DNA of 64,000 nt from Neoceratodus forsteri. Its lineage: Eukaryota > Chordata > Ceratodontiformes > Ceratodontidae. Of this stretch, positions 1-11,215 are shown one piece after another (position 1 is the first letter of the stretch; each line of letters begins with the position of its first letter). The DNA lies in contig CM057459.1 of the NCBI GenBank assembly GCA_016271365.2, positions 490,309,501 to 490,373,500 on the forward strand. The letters are read 5' to 3'. Below the pieces are notes generated by a model that was not told the DNA's origin, ran no database searches, and saw nothing but the letters and a program-made list of their open reading frames with translations. A program made the position numbers and the translations under genes.

Positions 1-1115
1 TGACATCTCTATGTTGGTGTTTACCACACTTACTACCGAGACTTTTTGGGGGGCTAGGATTCCTTGCTACTTTCCAGTGCCTCCCCTTGGCTAGTTTAAA
101 TGCTTGCCAATGAAGCATTTAAACCTATCACTAGGATCCTGGTTCCCTCCCGGACAGATGTAGCCCATCATGCCAGTATAGGCTTGCATCACTCCAGGTG
201 GACCCCAGTCCCCAATGAAGCCAAATCCTGAGCTCCACACCAGTTTTCAACCACTGATTGAATCCTATGGTGGAACACCCTAGCCTCTCCTACGCCATAG
301 ATGGGTAGCACCTCCAAGAAGGTTACCATGTGTGCTACTGTCTAAGGTCCCTCCCCAATTCCACAAACTCTTCCTGCACTTCTCTAATCCCTTTCTTAGC
401 CAGGTCATTTGTACCTAGGTGGACAATGATTGCCAGCTCCCTCTCCTGTGCAGCTGCTCAGGCAATCCTGAGGATTCGCTTCCTGTCCCTCCATGCCATG
501 GCACCAGGCAGGCACCTTACCTCCCTCTCCCCTTCCTCCCCTAGTTCTACCTTCCTAACGATGGAGTCCCTCACCAGGAGTTGTTTCCTTCCCCTGTGAG
601 GTCCCCTGCCACCCTCCTGTGGGTCTCCTTTGTGGAGGTTCCCAGCATCCTCCTTGGTCTCCACTGCAGGTGCCTCCATAGAGGAACCACACTTTGCCAG
701 AATGGCATAGGAATTGTGGAGAGGTACAGCTGCAGGGATGCACCTCTGTTCCACCACCCTCACCATCCCTGAGCTCAATGTGGTCCAACCACTCCTCTTT
801 CTTGGCCACCTCTGAGGCAATGGCAGTGGCACTGGTGGTCCCTGGATGGAAGCGGAGGTGCCACAAATCCTGGCCAACTCAGCCTGGAGATGAGCAACCT
901 CCTCCCTCAGCCCAGAGAGGTGCCTGCAGATGGGACAACACTGCATCTTCCAGAACGTCTCCCGGAAGACTGCTGCTCCACAGCCACTGCACTGCACCAC
1001 TCCCATCATGTCTTATTTCTGTCCCCTTAACTGTTTGCAAAACTTAGTCTTTCCTCTGTTTTTTTCTTCTCTCTCTCCTTATTTTATACCTGTGTGCCCT
1101 TTAAGCTCCTGACTG
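1..1115 (-). pseudogene. CR1 retrotransposon ORF1 remnant (zinc motif, esterase-like domain)
   Basis: Read on the minus strand, this is ORF1 of a CR1-type non-LTR retrotransposon. The protein starts near 1009 with paired cysteines (CSGC, then CCPIC) followed by a helical, heptad-like stretch. Further on, LVRDSIV near 555 corresponds to block I of an SGNH esterase, where GDS is usual, and IIVHLGTND near 435-400 is the next block. The esterase part sits in a different frame from the N-terminus, so the gene is frameshifted; the G-to-R change in GDS also removes a block I residue. CR1 ORF1 proteins are known to pair a PHD-like finger with an esterase domain. The same sequence recurs at 34.6-34.9 kb. 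The rest of the element is cut off by the window edge. Confidence 0.75.
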
Positions 1116-1760
1116 TCCTGTTTTGAGACAAGAATATCCTATATTTCTCAGTAGACCCCTTACTTGCTCAGAGGCAGACCTCCAGCAGCTAGAGGGGGCC
1201 GGAGAGCTACTCTTGCCCTTTTAGGATGGTGGGTCTTTGGTGGCTCTGTGATCACTCACTTCCTGCTCCCAAACAGGATGTTCCTGTTGTCAGTCAAACC
1301 CTGTGCCTATAAAAGTAGAACTAGCTTTGGGTGGGAGGGTGGAGGGGAAGGAAGGAGGGCAATATAGTCCCATTAGAGAAGTCCAGTCATACAGCAGTCC
1401 TTCCTCCTGGTGTCTTCTGCCAAGCTAGTAGCAGAATCTTTCTAAGACAGTCTTTAAATTTAGCTTCCTTCTAGCTAAGCCATTCCCCCTACTTACTAGA
1501 TCTTTGTACAAGTAATTTAAACCTCACAGCTATCAAATCCTTTCAATCACCTGAGATTTACACCCTGATAACTGTTCAGATAACCATTCAGTTCAGTTAA
1601 CTCAGACAAACGCACACTTTTTTTTTGATTGTTTTGTTAGTTTTTTTACCCTAAATTAAAGGTCCAAGTACAAGAGTTCTACTTCTTTAGTCCCAGCAGA
1701 GAAGTCCAGTCACACAGCAGTCCTTCCTCCTGGTGTCTTCTGCCAAGCCTTATGAAGCAG
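1116..1760 (-). mobile_element. CR1 5' leader with a duplicated 60-bp block
   Basis: This non-coding stretch lies immediately upstream (minus strand) of the CR1 ORF1 remnant, so it is probably the element's 5' untranslated leader. A block of about 60 bp at 1365-1424 recurs nearly unchanged at 1688-1747, giving a 323-bp period. No long open frame is present. A repeated leader is reminiscent of the monomer-type promoters of other LINEs, but promoter activity is only inferred. Confidence 0.55.
1365..1747. repeat. Direct repeat pair, 60 bp, period 323
   Basis: The copies at 1365-1424 and 1688-1747 differ at only a few bases (CATTAG against CAGCAG, CAT against CAC). They share AGTCCTTCCTCCTGGTGTCT. 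The spacing sequence between them has no recognisable gene. Confidence 0.85.
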
Positions 1761-1780
1761 GACATCAACAGCTTGAATTA

Positions 1781-2321
1781 AAGGGACACTGTCAACCCCA
1801 TTTGACCTCAAAGTGTCCATAGTTTAACAAAATAAATGTTATGATTGTTTTCATTCTATGGAGACTGCTGATGTAGCTGGTTGTCTGATTCAGACACCTT
1901 TTTCATTTTATAAAGTAAAAAACTGAGTGTCAACTTGACTGCTGTTACCACACCAAAACATGTTTGTTTACATTTTTGACATACTACACTTGCATCTTTC
2001 CTGGACTCAGGAACACCCCCAGCACTATCTAGCTACCCAGTGTGCAGTGGGGAGTATATGAGACTATTGTATCACAAGTGGATGTACTGTTTGAGGGTGT
2101 TTCTAATGTTCAAGAGGTATGCAGTAAGCTTAGATAAACAATTTGGAGCAAAACAAAGCTGTATATAACTATACATTTCCATGCATTTCAGTTCTAATAA
2201 GCAAGGAGGCAGATTAAACAACCAGCAATGTTAATGAATTTTATAGAAGGTAAGTAGTCATAAAATGTGGGTTTTTACCTTGAAATTATATGATGCAAAA
2301 AAGGTTGACAGTGTCCTTTTA
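1781..2321. mobile_element. MITE with AGGGACACTGTCAACC ends (TTAA-type)
   Basis: The left end reads TTAAAGGGACACTGTCAACC and the right end, reverse-complemented, reads TAAAAGGACACTGTCAACC, giving about 16 bp of terminal inverted repeat. A TTAA is present at the left junction (1778-1781) but the matching right-hand TTAA is mutated. The 540-bp interior encodes nothing. TTAA targets with an AAAGGG start are known for Kolobok/T2 and for some piggyBac MITEs; which of these it belongs to is not resolved. Confidence 0.55.
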
Positions 2322-3450
2322 TGGCCTTTGATAAAGGACAAAAATCCAAAATGTGTCAGGTGGGCAAAAGGTGTTTGTCTGTTAATACCATGGATAGTCT
2401 TTAAATAAATTTAAGACATCTTAATTCATGCTGTTGGTGTCCTGCTTCACAAGGTGGTGAGTGCCCAAATTTGTATTGATGAAGTATTCTTCATGAGCAC
2501 CACTTCCCCAGTGCACAATTATTTGTGTGCATAGGAAGAACCATCTTCGAGACAATTTCTCTGTGAGCTGGACGTGAGATATGTTTTTTTTTCTTCCTGT
2601 AAAGAACAAATAGTTTAGGGCGGAGTTTCTGGTGGATGGCATCCATATACAGAGATAATTTTAGGTGATGATCCACTCAAACCCTGAGTTACTTAAAGGA
2701 TAAGATATCCTCAATCAATGGACCATTAAGTATATGGTAGGGGGGAATATGAGAGTTCGGCCAACCTCTGTCTAGTGCTAAGGGCCATAGAGATCATTTT
2801 GTTATCATCATTGCTACTGTTTCAGGCTGGCTGGTGATAACATCCTATGACAAATTTGTGATAATTTGTTCAGTGCATGCTCAGCTGGTACATTTAATAT
2901 TCTACTTTTTGTTAGTTTTTATTTATTGATTTTTCAAATTAATGCACATACAAAGCTAAATTATAACCAGAAATCAAATTATAATAATAATAATTTTATT
3001 CGTGAGAAACAGATACACCCTTGAGTTAGGGATTTGTTTTCAATGGTTTCAAGTTGCAGTAGGATCTGGTTATGGCTTGGATAAGGTACAATTATCTTAA
3101 TAGCTCTGCTTTTTAAAACACTAGAGATAATAAGCAGAGTTAAATAAAAACTCAAGATTAAAAGTCACACGGTAAAAGCTTTGTCATAAACAAGAGTTGC
3201 GAAAACCAATTAATAAGAAATTGGATCTCTGTATACTGTATATAAGTGAAACATTAAGAAGATACTTGCTGCACCATAAATGTTAGTATATTAAATAGAC
3301 AAAGTATATCAATATGTTTTTGTTCAGGTCAAAACATCTGCCACATAGCCCATACCTCGATCTGGGCTTTAAACAGTAAAAGATTTGTTTCAAGTATCAC
3401 AAGCTAAAAGTAGACAAACTGAATTTTGTATTAGCATCATAAATTATATT
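2322..3450. other. No gene seen; short (AAT)n run
   Basis: No coding frame with recognisable similarity and no clear repeat structure, apart from a short ATAATAATAATAATTTT run at 2981-2997. That run could be the tail of a minus-strand LINE, but the adjoining sequence is not recognisable. Confidence 0.4.
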
Positions 3451-3454
3451 CAGG

Positions 3455-4942
3455 TGTAACCCCTCACCCTTGCCCTTTTTGGAAAACGACAGGTGGCATG
3501 CTGTTGAAGCTGACAGCAGTACCTGGGGGGAACTGGGTTCGGGGAGGATGAGGTTACTCGGCACAGGGGGCCTAGGTTTGGCTACTCTGCACAGGGGCAC
3601 CCAAGTAAATCCGAACACAGGAAGCAATAACTGTAGTGTCCAGAACCAGGAATTGGATTCTACCGTGTGGCTTTTATTTACATCCAAGCTGAACAAACAA
3701 AGCATAGACGGACCCCCACAGGGCTACATTCCTGGTAATGCAGATTAGAGACAACACAACACTTCTTCACATTTCAGCCCTCAGGCTCTGAACCCACCAG
3801 GCACACAGCCCAGACTTGAACGCAGCTTTGGGTATACAGCCCAACTTGTACACTACTTGGGTTTTCCCCACTGGCCTGGCTCCCCCGCTGGCCACTTGAT
3901 CCATGGTCCATTTTGAGAAATGAACCAATTTTCCTATTGTGGCTTCCCAAACCACCTTAGAGCCTTCGACTTCTAGAGGGAATTTTCCTTCCAATCCCAC
4001 ATCTGGGTACTTCCCGCATCACTGGCCAAGTGCATGAGGCAAAGTAGAAATCCACAGAGCAAATCCGTAGAGGTGGGCCTGGTCACTAAAGATGGGGGGT
4101 CTCCCACCTCCAGCTCCCACAATCCATACCCGGCCATTTCTCTGGAAACTAAACAACTCTTTTCTGAAAGCTTGGCAATGTAGATTACTGAGTAGATGTA
4201 TGTCACATCTCCTGTACATGTCTTGACTTCCCATATGTGCTGGACTTGAACATACTTTTACTTTTGGCTACGCCTATTACTCTAGGCCCCCCACTATTTC
4301 AGTAGTCCAATCCCCACTATCACACAAGTCCCAGGGTGAAAACATGGGTCCTTTAGAAAGAGCAGAAAGTCACCCTCCGGTTGCAGGTGCCCCACAGGTG
4401 ATTCAAAAAATCTTCTTATCTCCCAAAACTCTTGGACAAATAAGGCAGCTTCTCCACTAGCAGAAAAAACCAGGGGGTTGCCCCAGAAATATGAAGGAAA
4501 ACCTTTCCTGCCCAATCCCCTAAGGGATGGGGCACTGAGACCCGAATCAGTGGCCTCCACCACTTCAAAACTATCTTCTGTGTCTCTCTTTTGGTGGAAA
4601 CACACACCTTTTTTCTGAATGTAGCCCTATGTCAGGGCTGAGGCTCCAAGACCCTAACCAGAGCTGCTGTGCTCCTCTCTCAGCAAGCTCCAAACTCCAA
4701 CTGACCTACAGACTACTGTTCAAACCTCCCAACATTCTACTCCAATTCCCTGCTGCAGATTCCATCGTGGCTCATGCAGCTGCAACAGTTCTATGGTGAT
4801 GTAATACCTCAGTCTCAGCTGAGACTGAGAACAGAGTGAGACAGTGTGAAACCCATTTAACTGGAGTTTCGCAAGCTGCCTTCCCTGCCTACCACTAGGT
4901 CTTACTGAGATTCTAGTAACCCCGGGTAACAAGGGGGTTACA
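3455..4942. mobile_element. Solo LTR, TGTAACCCCT...AGGGGGTTACA, with 4-bp target duplication
   Basis: The block starts TGTAACCCCT and ends GGGGGTTACA, the TG...CA form of an LTR with complementary ends. It is flanked on both sides by CAGG (3451-3454 and 4943-4946), which fits a 4-bp target-site duplication. The interior of about 1.49 kb holds only short scattered frames and no gag, pol or env similarity. The simplest reading is a solo LTR left by recombination between the two LTRs of a Gypsy- or ERV-like element. A DNA transposon with these ends is less likely because the inverted repeat is only about 11 bp. Confidence 0.6.
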
Positions 4943-4979
4943 CAGGTAAGTCAATACTAAAGATGTAGCTTATCTTATT

Positions 4980-5830
4980 GTTCTAGTAAAGGGAAATTAA
5001 AAAGGAAAACTCAGGTTCTGTGGATCCATTGCATGACTTCTCTGTCAGTTCTTTTCTCTTTGCAATATGAAATCAAGACAATTGCTCTGGATCATAGAAT
5101 ACCTATTTATTTATTTTTTTATCTTTGCTAGGTATGTGGCACTTTGCAGGGTAAGGAAATTAAAATGATGCTCCTAACTCCATTAAGTCTTCCCTGAAAG
5201 ATAAAATAAGTTTTATTCTTTTGGATATACTGTAATGTATATTAGGAAAGACAAGAGACTTAAATGACCTGACAAATTTGCTCATTTAGATCTTGTTGTT
5301 TTGATGACAATCTCTTTGTCAGTGTTGAATGCCAAAGACATAGTAGTTGAAATAGCCAGCTATTGCTTATTTTCTTCTATGTTAGGTGAAGGCAAGAGTG
5401 TTTTCAAGTCAGTTTTCTTTTGTGTAATTTTGACAGGAAGTCTTAAAGAATGAGTGATAAATGGAGAGTTTTCCTCTTGAATATGTAGTGCTTCTGAGAA
5501 TAAAGCTTTAATTAAATCTCTTTAATTTTGAAATTCAGTATCCAATTTTAAAGACAAACCAGCTACCCAAAGTTTGAGAAAATGATTAGCATTCTCTAGT
5601 TGTTCATTTGCCAATGGAAAGCAAAAATGCTTCAAGTAATCACAGCTGTTGTTAAAGATTTTGATTTTAGCTCAGTTAGTTCCTTTTGCATTTTGGTTTC
5701 GGTATCCATCATCATTTTCATTTCCTTAATATTTGTAATTGTTTCATCAAGTTTGCTTTCTAGGCTCTCAGATTTTGTAATGAAAGACATGTATCTATTT
5801 TCTTCACAAATTGTTCCCAAAGCAAAACAA
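4980..5830 (-). pseudogene. L1-like ORF1 remnant (coiled coil and C-terminal domain)
   Basis: On the minus strand, 5820-5632 encodes a charged helical segment with LESKLDETITNIKEMKMMMD, a likely coiled coil. Further downstream, near 5210-5080, a second frame gives EDLMELGASF followed after a stop by FPYPAK and then FYDPE. This order resembles the coiled coil and C-terminal nucleic-acid-binding domain of L1/Tx1 ORF1 proteins, where a short aromatic-proline-A-K segment and a late PEEA-like motif are usual. The frame is broken several times. The family call rests on motif resemblance only. Confidence 0.4.
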
Positions 5831-5867
5831 GCATTTGTTAATGACGAACATTTGATGCTTGGTGAAC

Positions 5868-6300
5868 TGCATACCTGATTTCCTCAGTTTGCTGTCTGGC
5901 ATCGAAGAGTGATGATGTGTCTATAATCTAGAAAGGATTATGGTGTTGGACCCTCTGTGGGTAACTATGGGGTGGGTTGGTACTGAATAGGAGGATTGGG
6001 TGGGGTTAATAATGGCACAACAGACATTGATGTCCATTTTTATTTTTTCCAGTGTTTTTATACCCCCCAAAAAAAGACAATGGGAAATTTTGTATATTTC
6101 AGGTGAAGATACTGAGGAAATGGGTCCCCCCTCAGTGTTGTTTGTGTGGCAGTGGTGGTGGGTGCAGAGAGGGAGGGTCAGGTGGGGGAGATTTACTGGG
6201 GCACCAGCAGCAGACATCGATGGATGGTTTTCTTTGTTGCAGCCTATCAGTAGTTCAGTTGTTTAGACAGACTACATTCAATAGTTTTCTTTGTACAGAA
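5868..6300 (-). repeat. Dispersed repeat, copy 1 (possible L1-like leader)
   Basis: This stretch resembles 16055-16320: both contain a CTGATTTCCT start, a GGATTATGG(T/C) block and a GATGGTTTTC block, in the same order. It lies directly upstream (minus strand) of the L1-like ORF1 remnant, so it may be the leader of that element. No convincing protein is encoded. Confidence 0.45.
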
Positions 6301-6497
6301 ACTGTGAGGTGTTGCAACCTGTTTCACACTCACCTCACATTAGTGCTAGAAACAACTGGGACCTCCACATTACAAAATCACAGCATTTTGCTACAATTTT
6401 AAAGATTCCCAGCACCGAGCAAGCAGTGCCACTGCCCCTCCGAGATAAATTACATGTAGCAATGGTGAGGGAAGAGGTTCAGGTGACCTGAAACAAA

Positions 6498-6684
6498 GAG
6501 GAGAAAATGGGCTGGCTTAACTTACTCTAATTGCTTGTGCTGCACTCCATCTCTCTCCCCCTCAATGTGGATCATTCCCCATGTTGGTAACTAACATGGA
6601 GAACAATGCACATTGAGTGGGAAAGAGAGAGAGAAAGTGCTGCACAAGCAGTCGGATTAAGTCAAGCCAGCCCAGTTTCTCCTC
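6498..6684. repeat. 187-bp palindrome (foldback, arms about 85-90 bp)
   Basis: The left arm beginning GAGGAGAAAATGGGCTGGCT is matched by the reverse complement of the right arm, which ends AGCCAGCCCAGTTTCTCCTC. The match continues with small differences to a centre near 6590 (CATGTTGGTAACTAACATG). This is a foldback element or one formed by inverted duplication. No target duplication was found. Confidence 0.75.
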
Positions 6685-6699
6685 AGAGTCTTTAACTGG

Positions 6700-8040
6700 A
6701 CCATCCTGCCTGCCATCTTCTATGTGACCCAACCAGCCCAGCCTCCTGCAGTGGCAGTGTTAAAGACAGTGCAATCATGAAGCAGTTCTCCTCAGTCCCA
6801 ACCTGTCTGTCCCACTAGTGAGTGTGAGCCCGACCTGCCCTGCATAACAACCAGCCTGGCTGCAGCAGTGCCCACCCTGGTGGAACAAACAATTAGTGGA
6901 CTTATGTGTGTCAGGGGAATGATGCTGTGGGGACAGAGCTGCAGAGGGACAGAAGTCATGTCAGATCAATCACCTCATCTTATCAGGTCAAATAGGTCCG
7001 GGGCAAACAAAAGTATGACTCTCGTGGGCAGCAGAGCTTCTGTCTGGTCTCCCAATCCCTCCCATCCTGAGTGTACTGAGTGCATCTGGCAGCAAAAGAA
7101 ATTTGAAAGCAGGTTGCTGTGTGGCAGCTAGGGGAAAATGCTTGCGTAATCTGTAGCGAGGCTAATAATTTCATTCCAAAGCATCCTGATCATCTGCTTA
7201 CTGGCTGGCAAAACCCTCTCTTATTGGAGCAGCTTATTTCTTAGAAGTACACACCAGCAAGCAGCAAGTTGTGTCATGGCCACAGTGTGTGGTGATTGGT
7301 GTAAACTGTCGAGCCCATTGCAGTTTCAACTGCAATGGGTTCAGCAGTGACCCCACCCCCAAATCCCCATGTGCTTGTCCCAAAACATTTGGTGCACATG
7401 TGTAGCAAATGTTAAAATGCCTCCATAGCTTGATTGACATCCTTAACATTTTTAAGGTCAGTTCCTAATTTAAATTGGTCTTGATACAGGATCTGAGGTT
7501 CAAGACTTTTTCAAAGAGTGTATCAGGTTTGCTTTCATCTTACCAGAATATAGCTGTAATAGTTGCATTAACCATACTGAACTCTTCCAAAGCAGCTTTC
7601 AGGGTAGCTTGTGCTGGAACCTCTGAACTCTTGGGTGGTGCTATAAATCTGGTCTCTGCCACTATGGTCAGTGTATCTGCAGCATTTTCTTAACATGAGT
7701 CTGTGGCTTGAAGCTTGCAGGGAAGAGGCAGAATTAGCAGTGCACAACACAGACCTGTGCACTGTAGACAGTAGAATCATTGCTATCTAGTGAGCAAATC
7801 TCCTAGTTTCAAGAAAGCCACAAAATGGTATACTCAAATAGAGATTAAGGTCCAAAGCCATGGTGGCATATTAAGTGCCAATTTTTCAGTAACAGTAGTT
7901 GGAAGCACATAATAAAACCCAAGTGCTTTGCCTCATACCACAGGCTTTGTCAGGGACGGGGAATGCCAACATTCACTCAATTTAAATATAATTGTTGTAA
8001 ATGCAGCATAACTTAATATTTAAAAAAAATTGTCTTTTGC
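6700..8040. other. No gene seen; short dispersed repeat at 7290-7352
   Basis: Several short frames exist but none resembles a known protein. A stretch at 7290-7352 (GATTGGTGTAAACTGTCGAG onwards) resembles 16675-16735 (GATTGGTCTGACACTGTTGA onwards). It is collinear with the leader-like repeats at 5.9 and 16.1 kb, so it is probably part of the same dispersed element. Confidence 0.35.
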
Positions 8041-8330
8041 TGGCCCATCAGTATAGTGGTAGAGCGACTGCTCATGATGCCGGTGACCTGCATTCGAGAA
8101 CGAGTGCATGTCATCAAGGAGCAGCTGAGGGGAGGAAGACTGAGCAACCCAGAGAACACTCTCCTCCTCCAAGGGGAGGGCAGCCAGCTCCACTGCTATA
8201 GTGACACCAGGGTGACCACAGGTGGCAATGCAATGAAACTATGCAGGGGGATGGGAGATGAAGGCTGGTGCCATACTATGCACATTTGTATGCATGATCA
8301 TGCCCAGCAAAGCTGACAGTGTCTAGAAGG
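8041..8330 (+). mobile_element. SINE with tRNA-like head
   Basis: The start contains AGTATAGTGGTAGAGC, like an RNA polymerase III A box, and about 40 bases on GACCTGCATTCGAGAAC, like a B box (GGTTCGAANCC). Spacing fits a tRNA-derived head. The sequence does not fold into a normal tRNA cloverleaf with proper stems, so this is not a functional tRNA gene. The body beyond about 8115 is unrecognised and its end is a guess. Confidence 0.5.
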
Positions 8331-8765
8331 ATGGAATGGTGAAACATGGAAATGAACTCCCCTCATCTCATGCAATGTGATGCCCTCACTGCACCCATAG
8401 ACCCCTAACTCACTGACCTGGAAACTCTCCTGATGGCTAGATATTGTGTATCCAAGGGACCAAGCCTCTTTCTGAGGGCTCCACCATGGGGGCAAACAAT
8501 GGGGGCAACATAGGAGTAAGGTAAGCTTCAAGAGAAGGTGAAATGATGGGGCTGGAGTGTGGTGGGGGGCTCAAGCAGTGGCCAAAGGCTGAGAGGAGCA
8601 CAGCAAAATAAAACCCTTATTTGCCCTGGTTATTTCAGCAGTGTTAAAAAGAAAAAGAAAACACTACTTACTGAATTTAATTACAAGCTGTAAAGAATGA
8701 ACAACACCAGAACTGCATTCAATTGCATTGCTGTTGTATCAGGTCTTGCTTGTACACATTATTAC

Positions 8766-8975
8766 TATATATTTACCCCATATAGACCAGATATGACACA
8801 ACATCTCATTTTCATTGGTGTCCTGCATTAACATATTTTAGTCTGTATTTACCCAGGATAGGCCAGTTGACAGGCAATATCTAATTTTCATTGGGCTCCC
8901 ACATTTTGACCCCAAATTTCCAATAGTCATTTTATGACCCAAAACTTCCAACAGTCTTTTTATGACCTATTATAA
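8766..8975. repeat. Short imperfect tandem repeats
   Basis: Two units of about 75-80 bp (from 8766 and 8848) share TTTACCC, AGNCCAG and ATCT(C/A)ATTTTCATTGG. They are followed by two 21-28-bp units ending in TTTTATGACC (near 8940 and 8965). The second type resembles the longer units at 10.4-11.2 kb. Confidence 0.5.
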
Positions 8976-10037
8976 AAAGGGTAGAACATTTCCTCTATCC
9001 TGATTGGCTGATAGCCTCTGTCAGCCGTGTCCTTATAGGGACATATCTTCACAACTGGCACTGCATGTGCCAAGCAGAAAACACCACACAGTAAAAGCAA
9101 TACATGGCACCACTCTTCTGCTACTGTAAGCACTGCTCAAGTAGCATTTGATGGGACCAGTATAATGGTGGTAACCCTGGCATCACCACAGAAACAAACA
9201 AAAAAAAATCCTTAAAAGTCCAGCAGCTCTAGCTTTCAGTTCTGTTAGGAATGTCTCTGCATTTGCCCCCACTCTCTCCTAAAAACAAGAGGCACAACAA
9301 TTCAGTAAGTTTGTTTTTCTAACTGTCATAGTTGTGATTTAAAAACTAGGATGGTACCCTCTACAGTGGCCGGTGAGGGACATGCTCACTCCAACTCAAG
9401 GCAGCCGTTATTGAAAATAGCACCAACAAAGTGATTTAAATATAGAAACCTTAAATAAATAAAACAAACAATGTTTTCTGTATCTTGGCAGGGGACAGGG
9501 GGTTGCACCATCTGCAACAACATTGGAAAACAACTGGAGAACAACAGAGAGCCTGCGGCTTTCAAATATGGTTTCAGCCCAGTCCTTCTCATGGATCAAG
9601 TGAGCATTGCATCACCTCAGAAATAAAACAGAACACCCAATCATCAGCTGGTATTTTTATTAATACTTGATTGAAGAAAAAAATATTCCACTAATGCTGA
9701 TCAGCAAGATGTCTACTAAGCCTGTGTGTGCCTGCAGTGGGACACATTCACTCTTATGGAAACTGAATGGTGGCTATGAGACAAACGCTCTCTGTCAGCA
9801 TTTCTATGAACCAAAAAGACTTAAAAAAAAACTGTGGGAGGGGGTTATAAAGGTACTAAAAGCAGCAATGGTAGACAGATAACCTCAAAAATATATACAG
9901 AACCCTCTACTGCTGTTGAAGCAGTGGTAGAACTATTGCAATAGAAGGACTGTTTTTCATCATTTCATCTATTAAACCTCCTTTTTATATTTTTAACATT
10001 TTATTTTTGTTCTTCTTTAAAAAAAATACTGGGGGGC
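8976..10037. other. No gene seen
   Basis: Short frames only, without recognisable similarity. No inverted or tandem structure stood out by eye. Confidence 0.4.
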
Positions 10038-10204
10038 CCATTTTATAAGCACAATAAGACACTCCGAGGTGTGTGTTATGGCTTGATAAGAGCACACTCC
10101 AAGTACTAAAAGCATTCTGTGCAAGTGCCTCATATTGCACCTGGGGTGTGCGCTTATCAGGCCACAACCACGCCTCATTGTGTCTTATTGCTGACATATT
10201 ATGG
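10038..10204. repeat. 167-bp foldback element
   Basis: CAATAAGACAC at 10052 and GTGTCTTATTG ending at 10190 begin two arms of roughly 55 bp. The arms also match over GATAAG(A/C)GCACAC(T/C)CC, with several substitutions, and some complementarity extends outward. The loop is about 30 bp. It is most likely a small non-autonomous inverted-repeat element. Confidence 0.6.
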
Positions 10205-10430
10205 TCAGGGCAGGTGGAATTTTTTTAAATACCATCTGACAGGTTATTTTGAAGTGCAACTACAAAAACTAGATTCAGAGGGGATTTTAAAAATAGCACC
10301 TGTCATAATCAGGAGGTGGAGTGACACAAGGGATATGCTAAACATTAGGGGCCAAAATATGAAAAATAAAGTTATGAGTAAACTTTGGAATAATTAACCA
10401 TTTCTATATAAGTTAGTTGTTTTTAATACA

Positions 10431-11215
10431 AAATTTTCAAAAGTCTTTTCATGACCACCCTTCTGAACATGACAGGTGTCATTAAATAGTGGCAAAAATG
10501 TCATCTCACACCACAAGTGTGAAAATACATTTTGGCCAGGATTTGAAAAATGCCAGTTTTCATGTTCATGAGGTGGTGTGAAAAATGGCTATTTTGAAAA
10601 TTCCTGGTCAAAATATTGAAAATTGCTGAAGTTAGCACACGTGCATTGAAAAAATTCAATGTACACTCAAAACTTTGTTTTTTAATATTTTTATCCCAAA
10701 TTTTCAACATTGCCTTCTTCTGATCCCAACACATGAGTAAGGCTGGTGAAAATATTCAAATTCTGTCCAAAAGGTGATTTTATGCCACAAGGGTGAAAAC
10801 ACATTTTTTTCAGGATTTGAAAAATGGCAGCTGTCACATTCATGAGATGGTGAGAAAAAATCGCTATGTTGAAAATGTGGGATCAAAATATCCAACACTA
10901 CCAAAGTTACAAGCATGCATTGAAAAATGTCAATGTATGCTCATAGCCCTATTGTTTTAAAATATTTTTACCCAGATTTTCAAAAAAGCCTTCTTATGAC
11001 CCCACCTCATGAAAAAGGGCAGAAAAAAATGTTCAAATTCTGCCAGAAAGATGATTTTATGCAGCGACTACAAAAATCACCTTTTTTTGATGAATTTTCA
11101 AAATTTCACCACTATTGTTTATGAGGCTGAGTCCCAACAAGGCTATGTTGGAAATTTGGAAACAAAATATTTGAAATTAGCTAAGTTACTTTGTATTACT
11201 TGGCTTGAAAAGACA
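10431..11215. repeat. Tandem array, about 270-bp unit, 2.8 copies
   Basis: Units start at 10431 (AAATTTTCAAAAGTC), 10698 (AAATTTTCAACATTG) and 10974 (AGATTTTCAAAAAAG), giving periods of 267 and 276 bp. Each continues with a TATGACC-like or TGATCCC block, a CATGAG block, a GTCCAAAAGGTGATTTTATG-like block and a GCATTGAAAAA-TCAATGTA block. The copies are diverged, so the array is old. Short frames within it are not credible genes. Confidence 0.75.

Noticed and set aside
330..599. Plus-strand 89-codon frame near the left edge
   Set aside because: It overlaps the minus-strand CR1 ORF1 esterase, which explains the sequence better.
8041..8115. A functional tRNA gene
   Set aside because: A- and B-box-like text is present but the acceptor, anticodon and T stems do not pair properly by eye, so a SINE head is the better reading.
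10431..11215. A CRISPR-like array
   Set aside because: Units are about 270 bp and diverged throughout; there is no short conserved repeat with unique spacers and the genome context is vertebrate.
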